Part shown: piece after piece, positions 50,541 through 59,798 of the stretch
Layout of the letters: each line of letters starts with the position of its first letter
Position numbering within the stretch: the first letter of the stretch is position 1
Assembly (NCBI RefSeq): GCF_043099315.1
Contig: NZ_CP170746.1
DNA length: 64,000 bases
Source: Chlorogloeopsis fritschii
GTDB lineage: Bacteria; Cyanobacteriota; Cyanobacteriia; Cyanobacteriales; Nostocaceae
Strand: one strand, 5' to 3'
Made by a program: the position numbers and the translations under genes
The notes under the pieces: model-generated
The model's database searches: none
What the model was told of the DNA's origin: nothing
The model's input: the letters and a program-made list of their open reading frames with translations, nothing else

Positions 50541-51275
50541 ATGTGTCCCTTGCCTCAAGAATCAAGTCAGATTGTTAAGCCACCACGAGAAGTCCTCTCT
50601 TACGAAGTTCCGATCGGAGGAAACCTCCGCTCGGACTTCGCGCTAGATACTATTTTCGCATTTCCACCAAATCGGGACACGTTAGGGGGAACCGCTTATT
50701 TTATTGTAAGAAATGAAGGCAATATTCTGGTTGATTGTCCGGCATTTGACCAAACAAATCAGGATTTTATGCGATCACATGGTGGTGTAAGCTGGTTATT
50801 TCTCACTCATAGAGGTGCTATTGGTAAGGCGGCGGAATTTCAGAAAAACTTTAACTGCAATATTTTGATTCAAGAACAAGAAGCTTATCTATTACCTGAA
50901 TTAGCCTTAACTACCTTTCATCAGGAATTTACCTTAAATTCAGCCACCCAAATCATTTGGACTCCCGGACATTCTCCCGGCTCATCTTGTCTTTACTACC
51001 AAGAATGTGGGGGTGTACTTTTTTCGGGACGTCATTTAGTTCCCAACCAGCAAGGTGAACCAGTGCCATTACGAACAGCAAAAACTTTTCACTGGACTCG
51101 GCAAATTAAAAGTATAAAAGCTTTATTAGAAAACTTCTCGCCAGAAACACTGCACTATATTTGTCCTGGTGCAAATACTGGTTATCTTCGCGGTAAACGT
51201 GTAATAGATAATGCCTATGAGCGTTTAGCTAACTTAGATTTAGAAGTTTTGCTGCAAGTGCAAGCAATCATCTAA
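50541..51275 (+). CDS. MBL-fold protein with degenerate metal site and an internal repeat insertion
   Basis: 244 residues. The fold signs are FIVRNEGNILVDCPAF, WTPGHSPGSSCLY and GVLFSGRHLVP. The essential HxHxDH is replaced by LTHRGAIGKA, so the canonical metal-binding hydrolase site is lost. Residues about 22-34 are encoded by a 38-bp palindromic repeat. The ATG at 50541 is selected since upstream codons look unlike the family; an earlier start at 50412 remains possible. Probably not a hydrolase; role unknown. Confidence 0.75.
   Translation: MCPLPQESSQIVKPPREVLSYEVPIGGNLRSDFALDTIFAFPPNRDTLGGTAYFIVRNEGNILVDCPAFDQTNQDFMRSHGGVSWLFLTHRGAIGKAAEFQKNFNCNILIQEQEAYLLPELALTTFHQEFTLNSATQIIWTPGHSPGSSCLYYQECGGVLFSGRHLVPNQQGEPVPLRTAKTFHWTRQIKSIKALLENFSPETLHYICPGANTGYLRGKRVIDNAYERLANLDLEVLLQVQAII
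50605..50642. repeat. Small palindromic dispersed repeat inside the MBL-like gene
   Basis: GAAGTTCCGATCGGAGG-AAA-CCTCCGCTCGGACTTC forms a near-perfect hairpin and is maintained in frame. It resembles the small dispersed repeats known from Nostoc genomes, which often enter coding sequences. Confidence 0.7.
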
Positions 51276-51475
51276 GGGACTAGGGATTAGGGATTAGGGA
51301 CTAGGGGCTAGGGACTAGGGACTAGGGACTAGGGACTAGGGATTAGGGATTAGGGACTAGGAATTGGAGATTAGGAATTAGAGGAATTTAGATTTATTCA
51401 CAATTAAATATTCTAGCCCCTAGCCCCTAGCCTCTAGCCTCTAGCCTCTAGCCCCTAGCCCCTAACTCCTAATCA
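51276..51475. repeat. GGGACTA / CTAGCCC heptamer repeat arrays
   Basis: About 100 bases of GGGATTA/GGGACTA heptamers, a short AT-rich spacer, then CTAGCCC/CTAGCCT heptamers, forming a large inverted arrangement between convergent genes. It could act as a bidirectional terminator by pairing. Confidence 0.85.
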
Positions 51476-52720
51476 CGCTGCTTTTGCTGCAACGACTGAG
51501 TTTTTCGCTAGCAATTCCAAAGCTGTTTGAAATTGGTGATCTAATTCTGTACCAATTTGTTCACGGGTAATCGGTTCGGAAGCAACAATTTGGTCTGGCT
51601 TAATGCCCAATTTATTAATATCTTTGTGATTGGGAGTTTCATACTTGGCAATTGTCACTGCTAAACCAGAACCATCGGACAATTCAAACAGTGACTGAAT
51701 TAAGCCTTTACCAAAGGTAGTTTCTCCAACCAGTGTGGCACGACCGTTATCTTGCAGTGCGCCTGCGAGAATTTCACTAGCACTAGCAGTTCCTTGATTG
51801 ACTAAAACAACTAACGGATCGTCTGTCAATGCCGGGCCAAAGGATTCAAAACTGCCTTGAATACCTTGGCGATTAACTGTATAGACTATGGTGCCAGAGT
51901 TTAACCACAGGCGGGCAACTTCAATTCCTGCTTGTAATAGCCCGCCGGGATTATTTCGCAAATCTAAAATGTAGGCAGCAGCACCTTTTTTTTCTAAATT
52001 ATTAATGGCGTGTGCTAACTCCATCGGGGCGTTGGCATTAAATTGAGTGAGGCGAATGTAGCCAAGAGGTACTCCTTGGGGGCTAGTACGTAACTCTGCG
52101 ACTACAGGATTAAGACTAATGCGATCGCGTGGGACTCTAAATTCTTTTTGTCCTTCTCCGTCTCGTTCAATCAGCAGTGTGACTAAACTGCCAATCGGCC
52201 CGCGCATTCTGGTTGCGGCTTCGTCTAGGGTGAGATTTTCCGTCGAAACACCCTCAATTTTAACAATGCGATCGCGCGGTCGAATTCCTGCTTTTTCTGC
52301 TGGGGAACCGCTAATCGGAGTAACTACTTCCAGCTTTCCTGTCTGTTGATCTAAAGCAATTTGCAACCCCACCCCTGTCAGTTCCCCAGAGGTATTTACC
52401 TGTAAACTGCGGTACTGCTCCGGATCTAAAAAACGGGTAAAAGGATCGTTGAGGCTCTTGAGCATCTTTCCGATTGCTGCGTATGCTGCTTTTTGATCTG
52501 TCAGAGCCGCAGAAAGAACCTTTTGTCGCACCGCTGCCCAATTTTGATGGTTAAAGGTGTCATCCAAATAAGTGCGATTTACAATTCGCCATACTTCCGT
52601 CACCAGCTTTTGTTCTTCAGTCAAAGCCATCGCTGGTTGACAAAAGCTGCAAAATCCGAGCCAAAACGCTAAAACAACTGACAAGCTAATCCGAAAAACC
52701 CGTTTGTGCATTAACCCCAT
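51473..52720 (-). CDS. ctpA: Carboxyl-terminal processing protease (S41)
   Basis: 415 residues from ATG 52720 (GGAAG upstream). A signal peptide ends AMA; a PDZ domain (about 95-185: SGELTGVGLQIALD, PAEKAGIRPRDRIVKIEG) is followed by the S41 core with GYIRLTQF, DLRNNPGG, the nucleophile SASEILAGAL and Lys in GETTFGKG. In cyanobacteria such proteases mature the D1 protein of photosystem II (CtpA), but paralogues exist, so the exact member is uncertain. Divergent from petB. Confidence 0.9.
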   Translation of the reverse strand: MGLMHKRVFRISLSVVLAFWLGFCSFCQPAMALTEEQKLVTEVWRIVNRTYLDDTFNHQNWAAVRQKVLSAALTDQKAAYAAIGKMLKSLNDPFTRFLDPEQYRSLQVNTSGELTGVGLQIALDQQTGKLEVVTPISGSPAEKAGIRPRDRIVKIEGVSTENLTLDEAATRMRGPIGSLVTLLIERDGEGQKEFRVPRDRISLNPVVAELRTSPQGVPLGYIRLTQFNANAPMELAHAINNLEKKGAAAYILDLRNNPGGLLQAGIEVARLWLNSGTIVYTVNRQGIQGSFESFGPALTDDPLVVLVNQGTASASEILAGALQDNGRATLVGETTFGKGLIQSLFELSDGSGLAVTIAKYETPNHKDINKLGIKPDQIVASEPITREQIGTELDHQFQTALELLAKNSVVAAKAA

Positions 52721-53208
52721 TTTTACTTCCACTTTTAACCCAAATTACCTATCTCGATGCAGTTGCCTTGATTTATATGAAATCTGTCTCTCGACTATGT
52801 TACTTTTTTTATAGAAGTGGTTCATTTTGAAATCAAGTGGATCAAACCAGTGATTTCAGCGCATACCACTCAGAAAACGCTAGAATCTTCATTGTGTCCG
52901 ACATTTTTGTGTTTGGGTGCAAGAAGAATGCAATAATATATCATTTTTGCAGAGTGTTAAGTTTATTAAAACTATTATCACTCTGATATCCCAGCTTTAC
53001 TAAAATCCCAAAACTTTAGGGACTGGGGACTAGGGACTAGGAACTAGGGACTAGGGACTGGGGACTAGGGATTAGGAATAAAGAAATCTTAATACCCAGT
53101 ACCCAATCCCTGATCGCCAATCCCCAATCACCAATCCCAATCCCCAAATCCCTGGTTAAATTGGGAGATTTATTAACCGCGAATCGATTTCTAGGAAATT
53201 GAGATTGT
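52721..53208. promoter_or_regulatory. Divergent promoter region of ctpA and petB, with heptamer repeats
   Basis: No gene. A near-palindrome GAAATCAAGTGG-ATCAAA-CCAGTGATTTC lies at 52829-52857, and GGGACTA-type heptamers occupy 53017-53150. The AT-rich part 52880-52990 is the likely petB promoter area. Confidence 0.45.
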
Positions 53209-53856
53209 ATGGCCAACGTTTACGACTGGTTTGAGGAGCGCTTAGAGATTCAAGCGCTCGCTGACGATGTAACCAGCAAGTACGTCCCTCCCCACGTCAA
53301 CATCTTCTACTGCTTGGGTGGAATTACTTTGACTTGCTTTTTAATCCAGTTTGCGACTGGATTTGCGATGACATTTTACTACAAGCCAACCGTTACAGAA
53401 GCTTATGCTTCTGTACAGTACATCATGAATGACGTGAACTTCGGTTGGCTGATTCGCTCCATCCACCGCTGGTCTGCCAGTATGATGGTGCTAATGATGA
53501 TTCTGCACGTATTCCGGGTATATCTCACTGGTGGCTTCAAAAAGCCTCGTGAGTTGACTTGGGTTAGTGGTGTCATCCTAGCTGTGATTACTGTTTCTTT
53601 TGGCGTGACTGGCTACTCTCTGCCTTGGGATCAAGTTGGCTACTGGGCTGTCAAAATCGTGAGCGGTGTACCAGAAGCGATTCCTGTGGTCGGTGTTTTG
53701 ATTTCTGACCTGTTGCGCGGCGGTTCCAGCGTTGGACAAGCGACATTGACTCGTTATTACAGCGCTCACACCTTTGTGCTGCCCTGGCTAATTGCCGTCT
53801 TCATGCTGCTGCACTTCTTGATGATCCGCAAACAAGGTATTTCTGGCCCATTGTAA
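53209..53856 (+). CDS. petB: Cytochrome b6 of the b6f complex
   Basis: 215 residues, four transmembrane helices. Cys35 (FYCLGG) covalently binds the extra haem; His86 and His100 with two later histidines (YSAHTFVLPW, LLHFLMIRK) ligate the two b haems. Central redox subunit moving electrons from plastoquinol across the thylakoid membrane. It precedes petD by 204 bases. Confidence 0.99.
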   Translation: MANVYDWFEERLEIQALADDVTSKYVPPHVNIFYCLGGITLTCFLIQFATGFAMTFYYKPTVTEAYASVQYIMNDVNFGWLIRSIHRWSASMMVLMMILHVFRVYLTGGFKKPRELTWVSGVILAVITVSFGVTGYSLPWDQVGYWAVKIVSGVPEAIPVVGVLISDLLRGGSSVGQATLTRYYSAHTFVLPWLIAVFMLLHFLMIRKQGISGPL

Positions 53857-54060
53857 TCAAAAAGCTTTTGGCAACAGGCAGAGGTTTTCAGTTCCAAGAT
53901 TCGGTAGTTTGTTTTAAACTGAAGGAAAAATAACAATCGTTATTGACACATAAAAGACAAAAAAACGAACTATTGTATCTTAAGCTGAAAGCTAATGCCT
54001 GATAGCTGATGGCTTTCACAGATGCTTTAATTAGACATAAGCAGGAGAGCACATTTAGAA

Positions 54061-54543
54061 ATGGCAACACTAAAAAAACCAGACCTCAGCGATCCTAAAT
54101 TAAGAGCTAAACTGGCAAAGGGCATGGGTCACAACTATTATGGTGAACCAGCCTGGCCTAATGACCTATTGTATGTCTTCCCGGTTGTAATCATGGGAAG
54201 CTTCGCTTGTATTGTGGCTCTATCAGTGCTAGATCCGGCTATGGTCGGAGAACCGGCAAATCCTTTCGCCACACCCTTGGAAATTTTACCAGAGTGGTAC
54301 TTGTATCCTGTATTTCAAATTTTGCGCTCAGTTCCTAACAAACTTTTAGGGGTGTTATTAATGGCGTCTGTACCCCTGGGGCTGATTCTTGTTCCCTTCA
54401 TCGAAAACGTCAATAAGTTTCAAAACCCCTTCCGCCGTCCAGTAGCAACAGCAATCTTTTTGTTTGGTACTCTAGTCACAATCTGGCTGGGTATTGGCGC
54501 TACCTTCCCATTAGATAAGTCCCTTACTTTGGGTCTGTTCTAA
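54061..54543 (+). CDS. petD: Cytochrome b6f subunit IV
   Basis: 160 residues with three transmembrane helices; PDLSDPKLRAKLAKGMGHNYYG start, PEWY motif (EWYLYPVFQILRSVPNK) of the Qo site, and PFRRPVATAIFLFG. It pairs with PetB to form the core of b6f; the order petB-petD is the conserved cyanobacterial operon. Confidence 0.99.
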   Translation: MATLKKPDLSDPKLRAKLAKGMGHNYYGEPAWPNDLLYVFPVVIMGSFACIVALSVLDPAMVGEPANPFATPLEILPEWYLYPVFQILRSVPNKLLGVLLMASVPLGLILVPFIENVNKFQNPFRRPVATAIFLFGTLVTIWLGIGATFPLDKSLTLGLF

Positions 54544-54566
54544 GTAAGTCATCATAATATGACTTT

Positions 54567-54631
54567 GACGCCTGTGAGTTTCTCAGCAAGTGCAAAAGTG
54601 CTTTTGAGAAAAACCTACAGGCGTCTATTTT
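54567..54631 (+). terminator. Rho-independent terminator after petD
   Basis: GACGCCTGT pairs with ACAGGCGTC; within it TTTCTCA and TGAGAAA form an inner stem. It is followed by TATTTTAAT. A strong bipartite stem 24 bases after the petD stop. Confidence 0.8.
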
Positions 54632-54753
54632 AATAATCCAGGTTGAGCTGTCAATGATTTGAAATTTTGGATTGAAATGCCATTCCAAAGTCTAAAGACT
54701 GTAGATCGTAGGAAATACCGGGAAATATTTTTCATCTATTCAAGTCAAGGTCA

Positions 54754-55194
54754 ATGCTTAGCATCATGCAGCAAGACCATCTGACGGTGAAAAGCGAACT
54801 TAAGCTTCTAAACCAGGTACAACAATGGTTTGAGCAATTTTGCTTACAACATTTGTCTAAGCGTGGGTGGTCAGAAAATCAACTATATCGTCTCAATTTA
54901 GCATTAGCAGAAGGTTTTACCAACGCCGTTCGTCATGCACATCAATCTTTACCACCAGACACAACCATTGACATAGATGTTTCTTTGTGGATTGATCGAC
55001 TCGAAATCAGAATCTGGGATCATGGAAAACCTTTTAATCCCGATGCGATCGCTGAACCTGAACCAGGTACTTTGCAAGTAGGAGGATATGGATGGTTTCT
55101 TCTCCGTCGCTTGGCCGATCAAGTTGTTTACGAGCGTAGTGCAGATGATAGAAATTGTCTACTCATCGTCAAGTACGGTTTACAAGGGCAGTAG
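54754..55194 (+). CDS. RsbW-like anti-sigma/serine kinase (HATPase_c_2)
   Basis: 146-residue GHKL ATPase domain without a dimerisation domain. N box in LALAEGFTNAVRHAH; G1 box in IWDHGKPFNPD; G2 region GGYGWFLLRRLAD. Members phosphorylate anti-anti-sigma proteins and bind sigma factors. No STAS-domain partner gene is adjacent. A start at Met5 (54766) is possible. Confidence 0.88.
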   Translation: MLSIMQQDHLTVKSELKLLNQVQQWFEQFCLQHLSKRGWSENQLYRLNLALAEGFTNAVRHAHQSLPPDTTIDIDVSLWIDRLEIRIWDHGKPFNPDAIAEPEPGTLQVGGYGWFLLRRLADQVVYERSADDRNCLLIVKYGLQGQ

Positions 55195-55637
55195 TATCAA
55201 AGAGGTATTTACATCTGTTAAGGAGAGTTGAATAATATCAATCTGATATTGAGGGACAGATTGACACTAATAGCAGATAGGATTTTAGCGTACTAAATTA
55301 ACTCAACTAGAATTAACTTCCTTTCCTCTGATTGGCTTGCTTGAATGGCTGACTTTTTTAGTACTCTTGTTCAGGTTCACACAAGATTATGGTTACTACA
55401 GGTTGGCATCGCTGTGAATTTTGATCGAGGCTAAATTAGTCAGCCTTAATTTTGGTGCAAATCTAATGTTTTGCCATTGATAAGCAATTTAAATAGTTAA
55501 TTTTAATTAAGTTGCCATTTAAGCTAATTATCCTTACCTTGTGAAATAGCAATTAATTGTTACAACCTGAAAGTTGTAAAATTTTCCTTAAATTGGATGA
55601 GCTTTTCTAGTGTCTCCTCATAGGTAAGGTATTCAGC
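55195..55637. other. Gene-free region upstream of the ThDP enzyme
   Basis: About 440 AT-rich bases without a convincing gene, repeat or structured RNA. It should contain the promoter and a 5' leader for the gene at 55638. Confidence 0.4.
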
Positions 55638-57851
55638 ATGACAGCAATTTCCCCAAAGGCAACTTCAGCACTTCCCAACTTTTGGGAAGGAATTCAATAT
55701 TTTGGTGAAGCGTTACCGGAATTTGAAATTTATGGTGCAACACCTGCCATCGAATTAGGTAAAGTAGCGATCGCCAATCCAAAAGATGCAGGGGCAGTGT
55801 ACCAAACTTTGCTGGCTGCGGATGCTTTACGTTATTTGACACTGCAAATTACTGGTAGTAAAGCTTCTGGACATCCTGGCGGTTTTGCCAGTCAAGCGGA
55901 AGCTTATGCAGCACTAGTTATGCTCGGTTACAAAAATATCATCACCGAAGTGGGACACCACGCTCCTGGCTTTTACAGTGCCATGTTCTTGGATCGTTCC
56001 TTAGAGGAGATGGGCATATACACAGTGCAACAATTGCGCGATCGCTTTCGGGAGAAGCATGGGCTGTTAGGACACCTCTCCGGTTATATTCCCGGTATTC
56101 TCGCACCAGCAGGGCCTTTGGGACAAGGACAGCACTTTGCTATGGCAGCTGCACTGTTGCACAAAGACAAGCTATTTCCTTTTACCCTTGGTGACGGCGG
56201 ATTGGGTGAACCCTACATCATGAGTTCAATGGCGCACTTCCACACCGCCTATCCTGGTGTTACCAACTTTTTACCAGTGCTGGTGTGGAACGGTTATAGC
56301 CAAGAACACCACAGCATGGTTTCCATCAAAACCAATGAAGAAATGATGGCATACTGGCACGGCAATGGTTTTGAAGAAGTCGTGCTAGTAGATGCAAAAG
56401 ATTTTGATGACAAAAACCAACCAGGCAATTACGTTGACAGTACCGCCTTTTCCTTTGAGCAACGGCTAGCTTTTACCAAAGCAGTATTAATGGGTGTAGA
56501 TGAAGCAGCGCGATCGGCTTTGAGTGGTAAACTAACCGTATTCATCATCAAACAACTCAAGGGTGCAGGCGTTCACGCTAGAGGAGCAAAATCTCACAAC
56601 CTTTATCCCAAAGATACCCTTGATGCACCCCACATTGTAAATGCGCTAAAAGAACGCGCTTTACCCCATGAAGCTTGGCAACTGGTAAGAACAAACTGTG
56701 AACGTGCAGGGGGCGGCTCGGCAGCGAAGACAGTTGTCACAGAATTTGAATTACCTTTACCAGAATTAGGCGAATTGCCCTTAGAAGAATATCACGTTGG
56801 TGGCGAGCCAAAAGTTGCTACCACAGCAATGGGACGTTTGGTGGCAAAAGTTGGACAAATAGACAGAAACTTCCTCGTCACTAACGCCGACGGTAATGAA
56901 GCATCGGGGATTGCCAACATTAACCAAGCACTCAAAATCATCCACCCTACGAGCGATGAGTTATACAACCAAGAACCAGGCGGACAAGTTTACGAACCCC
57001 TGAGTGAAGATGCTTGTGCGGGGTTAGCGGTTGGCTTGGCGTTGATGGGTGCGAGAAGTTTGTGGTGTTCTTATGAATCTTTTGCCATTAACGGTTTACC
57101 AATTTGGCAAACAGTTACCCAAGCAATGGCAGAATTGCGCCGCCCTACTCCTTCAACAATTACTTTATTCACCGCAGGTGCGCTAGAGCAAGGGCGCAAC
57201 GGTTGGACACACCAACGTCCGGAAATTGAAGCTTATTTTGCTGCTATGATGCGCAATGGCAATGTGTTTCCATTGTTCCCACCCGATGCTAACAGCATTC
57301 AAATCTGTTACGACTGGGCGCTGACAACAAAGAATAAAGGAATTGTCATTACTGCCAGTAAATCACCACTGCCAATTCGCACTAATTTTAATATGACTCG
57401 TCAAGGATTGCGCGATGGTGGGGTTGTGTTGCAAGAAGTTCCCGGCGATAAAAAAGTTGTGTTTGCCGTAATTGGCGACATGACATTAATGCCTGTATTT
57501 GAAGCCGCTGCTTTTTTGGAAACAGAAGGTATTGGGGTGAAGATAGTTTCTGTTATTAATCCTCGGCGTTTATATCGCCCTGATGATACAGCTTGGGATA
57601 CCTGTGCTGAACCTGATGATGGTTTTATAGATGATGAAAAATTCGCTGAATTGTTTGATGGCGATGCATTAATTGGTGTGACTGGTGGTGCGGCAGCAAT
57701 GCTGGAACCAATTATGTTGCGCAGTACTTGTAAGCGTGATACTTTTGCGTGGAGGCGTGGGGAGACAACAGCAAGTGCTGGTGAGTTGATGGCGTTTAAT
57801 GGATTGACTGCGGAGGCGATGACGAAGCGGGCGATCGAGTTGGTGCATTAG
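55638..57851 (+). CDS. Transketolase/phosphoketolase-superfamily ThDP enzyme
   Basis: 737 residues. The N-terminal ThDP domain has ASGHPGGFASQAEAY, GHHAPGFYSAMFLD and the ThDP-Mg motif starting GDGGLGEPY. A pyrimidine-binding domain follows (NADGNEASGIANI, QEPGGQVYEPLSEDA, acid Glu in this strand), then a transketolase C-terminal domain (KKVVFAVIGDMTLMPVFEAA). It is shorter than typical phosphoketolase (about 790-820) and lacks its classical signatures, so the reaction is not certain; ketose-phosphate cleavage or transfer in central carbon metabolism is the best estimate. Its 3' end is partly duplicated at 58549-58620. Confidence 0.8.
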   Translation: MTAISPKATSALPNFWEGIQYFGEALPEFEIYGATPAIELGKVAIANPKDAGAVYQTLLAADALRYLTLQITGSKASGHPGGFASQAEAYAALVMLGYKNIITEVGHHAPGFYSAMFLDRSLEEMGIYTVQQLRDRFREKHGLLGHLSGYIPGILAPAGPLGQGQHFAMAAALLHKDKLFPFTLGDGGLGEPYIMSSMAHFHTAYPGVTNFLPVLVWNGYSQEHHSMVSIKTNEEMMAYWHGNGFEEVVLVDAKDFDDKNQPGNYVDSTAFSFEQRLAFTKAVLMGVDEAARSALSGKLTVFIIKQLKGAGVHARGAKSHNLYPKDTLDAPHIVNALKERALPHEAWQLVRTNCERAGGGSAAKTVVTEFELPLPELGELPLEEYHVGGEPKVATTAMGRLVAKVGQIDRNFLVTNADGNEASGIANINQALKIIHPTSDELYNQEPGGQVYEPLSEDACAGLAVGLALMGARSLWCSYESFAINGLPIWQTVTQAMAELRRPTPSTITLFTAGALEQGRNGWTHQRPEIEAYFAAMMRNGNVFPLFPPDANSIQICYDWALTTKNKGIVITASKSPLPIRTNFNMTRQGLRDGGVVLQEVPGDKKVVFAVIGDMTLMPVFEAAAFLETEGIGVKIVSVINPRRLYRPDDTAWDTCAEPDDGFIDDEKFAELFDGDALIGVTGGAAAMLEPIMLRSTCKRDTFAWRRGETTASAGELMAFNGLTAEAMTKRAIELVH

Positions 57852-57893
57852 ATGAATTAATGCATTTTTCCATATATCAATCAAATTAGGAGC

Positions 57894-58538
57894 GCCTACA
57901 CCCTACAAGGGTGAGGCTATACGAACAAAGCCCGTCTGCACGGGCTTTTTGTGTTACGTTTCCCAATCGGATATTAGAGTTTTTTGGCTATGATGTTGGG
58001 CTTGATTTCTAATATAATTTGCTACTTGGTCGATATTTTGATGACTAACGGTGAATGCACCATAACCACCTTGCCATTTAAAAAAGCTATCAGGTTTAAT
58101 TTCATGAGTAATTAGGTGGGAAGAACTGCCTTTAGCTTTTCCTATCAATTCAGATATAGTTAAAGTCGGTGGAAAATTGGTTAAAAGATGTACGTGATTT
58201 TCAATACCACCAATAGCTATTAATGTGCATCCTAATTCTCGGCATTGTTTAGCAATAGCATTATAAATAATATTTTGAATATCTGATGTGACTAACGGTA
58301 ATCTATTCCAAGTTCCCCAAACACAATGCAAATATAATTGCGTAAAATTTCTTTGCATCTTCCTTGATTTTAGAAATATTTAAATTTGCTTAATTATATA
58401 TTTCCCAAAGTTCATGCCCAAATAACTTAATTCTTCTAGCCAAAGGTAGACAAGCAAAATTTAACGTCGCATAGCTTACTTTTGAAGCCCACGCAGGTGG
58501 GCTTTGTTCGTGTAGCCGCACCCTTCTAGGGTGTTGGC
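57894..58538 (-). mobile_element. IS200/REP-type element: transposase gene between inverted REP-like sequences
   Basis: Left arm 57894-57950: ACACCCTACAAGGGTG, then GGCTATACGAACAAAGCCCG-TCTGCA-CGGGCTTTTT. Right arm 58483-58538 is its inverted counterpart: GAAGCCCACGCAGGTGGGCTTTGTTCGTGTAGCC, then CACCCTTCTAGGGTG. Each arm contains two hairpins, as expected of IS200/IS605 subterminal structures or REPs around a RAYT gene. The left arm's hairpin with T5 also looks like a terminator for the ThDP enzyme gene. Confidence 0.75.
57954..58358 (-). CDS. Y1 (HUH) transposase, IS200/REP-associated type
   Basis: 134 residues, Y1_Tnp fold. HUH motif in GGIENHVHLL; catalytic tyrosine in QVANYIRNQAQHH; start TQLYLHCVWGTWNRLPL. 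It nicks single-stranded DNA at hairpin ends. Slightly short at the C-terminus for the family. It lies between inverted hairpin arms. No tnpB accessory gene. Confidence 0.88.
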   Translation of the reverse strand: MQRNFTQLYLHCVWGTWNRLPLVTSDIQNIIYNAIAKQCRELGCTLIAIGGIENHVHLLTNFPPTLTISELIGKAKGSSSHLITHEIKPDSFFKWQGGYGAFTVSHQNIDQVANYIRNQAQHHSQKTLISDWET

Positions 58539-58548
58539 TAAATTTGTA

Positions 58549-58620
58549 GCAGAGTAATTGTAAGCGTGATACCTTCACGTGGAGGCTTTAACGAAGCGGG
58601 CGATCGAGTTAGTGCATTAA
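58549..58620 (+). pseudogene. Duplicated 3'-terminal remnant of the ThDP enzyme gene
   Basis: TTGTAAGCGTGATAC…CGTGGAGGC followed by ACGAAGCGGGCGATCGAGTT and GTGCATTAA repeats the last part of the gene ending at 57851 (57729-57758 joined to 57821-57851), with about 60 bases deleted inside. The transposase element lies exactly between the gene and this copy. Confidence 0.75.
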
Positions 58621-58821
58621 ACATCGGATTTTTCAGATACAAAATCTCAACGACAAGCTCATAACTGTGAATAAACACATAAAAAGCTAATATAATTGCT
58701 TTTTATGCGTATTTTTCCCGATGTTAGTATAAGATTTATTTTGTATTTTGTAAAAAAATATATAAATTACAAAAGATATATATATGGAGCGTTATGTCAA
58801 AAAACTTTTTGATAAATTTAT

Positions 58822-59112
58822 ATGGATAACTTCCTCAAACAAGTTAAACATTTTATAGGTCTTGTACCTTTTATAAGAGATGTAGTAGCTATGTATTTTT
58901 GCATGATTGATCCGCAAACACCTGCTTATGCTAAAGCTACAATTGCAGCTGCCCTAACTTATTTTTTATCGCCTGCTGATGCTATTCCTGATTGGATAGC
59001 AGGTCTTGGTTTTACAGATGATGCTAGTGTAATTTCAGCTGCTCTAGCAACTGTATGCATCCATGTCAAAGATAAACACTGGAAACAAGCTGGTGATTTT
59101 TTTAACTCGTAA
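58822..59112 (+). CDS. DUF1232 (YkvA-like) small membrane protein
   Basis: 96 residues; the core AALTYFLSPADAIPDWIAGLGFTDDA matches the DUF1232 signature (YxxSPxDxxPDxxPxxGxxDD). One or two hydrophobic segments. Function not established. Confidence 0.85.
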   Translation: MDNFLKQVKHFIGLVPFIRDVVAMYFCMIDPQTPAYAKATIAAALTYFLSPADAIPDWIAGLGFTDDASVISAALATVCIHVKDKHWKQAGDFFNS

Positions 59113-59128
59113 ATATTAGCTTACATAT

Positions 59129-59350
59129 TTACAGCACAATGAATTGATTTTGCGCCGAAAACCAACACCAAATAACCTTAATTTCAACCAGATAATTTAA
59201 TATATAAAATTGCTCATTTACAATTTCAGATACCGTTTTTCGAGACACACCCAAAATAGTAGCCAGTTCAGTAACAGTCAGATTTAAAGGTTCTAAATAC
59301 TGACGTTTAATCAAAGCACCAGGATGTCTCGGTTTTCTATTAGTAGTCAT
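59129..59350 (-). pseudogene. HigA-type antitoxin gene, 3'-truncated
   Basis: Residues 1-46 are a clear HigA N-terminus and HTH (KPRHPGALIKRQYLEPL, LTVTELATILGVSRKTVSEIVNE). After that the sequence departs into unrelated hydrophobic residues and stops at 73, where HigA normally continues to about 100 with SPEMALRLS-type helices. No HigB toxin gene is adjacent. Likely a remnant. Confidence 0.65.
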
Positions 59351-59543
59351 GTTAATAATCCTAATGATAATCCTCGTAATTTAGGTCGTAAGCATCCCCA
59401 TCTTTAAAAACAAAATCTAGATACATATGCAACAATAGCTTGTAGCAGCATCACAAATTTAATTTTTGAAAAAATGGAGCACGATCGCTCTACTTGATAT
59501 TTAAGATATGAGAATATTAGGTTTGCAAACAAAGATATTTTTT

Positions 59544-59798
59544 ATGGAAAATACTCAACCAACATCAGATCAACCAATAAGTAGTCTTACAGTAGCAGAC
59601 TTGGAAGCCTTAATTACCAAAATCGTTCATAAAGTTCTCAAACAAGAAGCAGAGAAGTCACAAAGTGTAGAGTCGAACAATCCACCACAAGCTTTTTTAG
59701 AAACCTTTGGAACTTGGGAAGACACACGTACCACAGAAGAAATCATTGATGATATATATGCCAGCCGTACTATCGACAATAGGGAACATAGTCTGTGA
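59544..59798 (+). CDS. Putative antitoxin of a VapBC-type pair
   Basis: 84 residues from ATG 59544 (an earlier in-frame ATG exists at 59508). Highly acidic and polar, with LTVADLEALITKIVHKVLKQE at the N-terminal side, which resembles dimerising antitoxin helices, and an acidic C-terminal tail (TTEEIIDDIYASR) suited to block a PIN toxin. Its stop overlaps the toxin start (GTGA). Confidence 0.75.
   Translation: MENTQPTSDQPISSLTVADLEALITKIVHKVLKQEAEKSQSVESNNPPQAFLETFGTWEDTRTTEEIIDDIYASRTIDNREHSL

Noticed and set aside
51276..51475. Possible CRISPR array
   Set aside because: The repeats are contiguous 7-base units with no spacers, typical short tandem repeats; no cas genes are present.
58390..58578. 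62-codon minus-strand frame beside the Y1 transposase
   Set aside because: It runs through the right hairpin arm and the duplicated gene remnant; no family similarity or ribosome-binding site.
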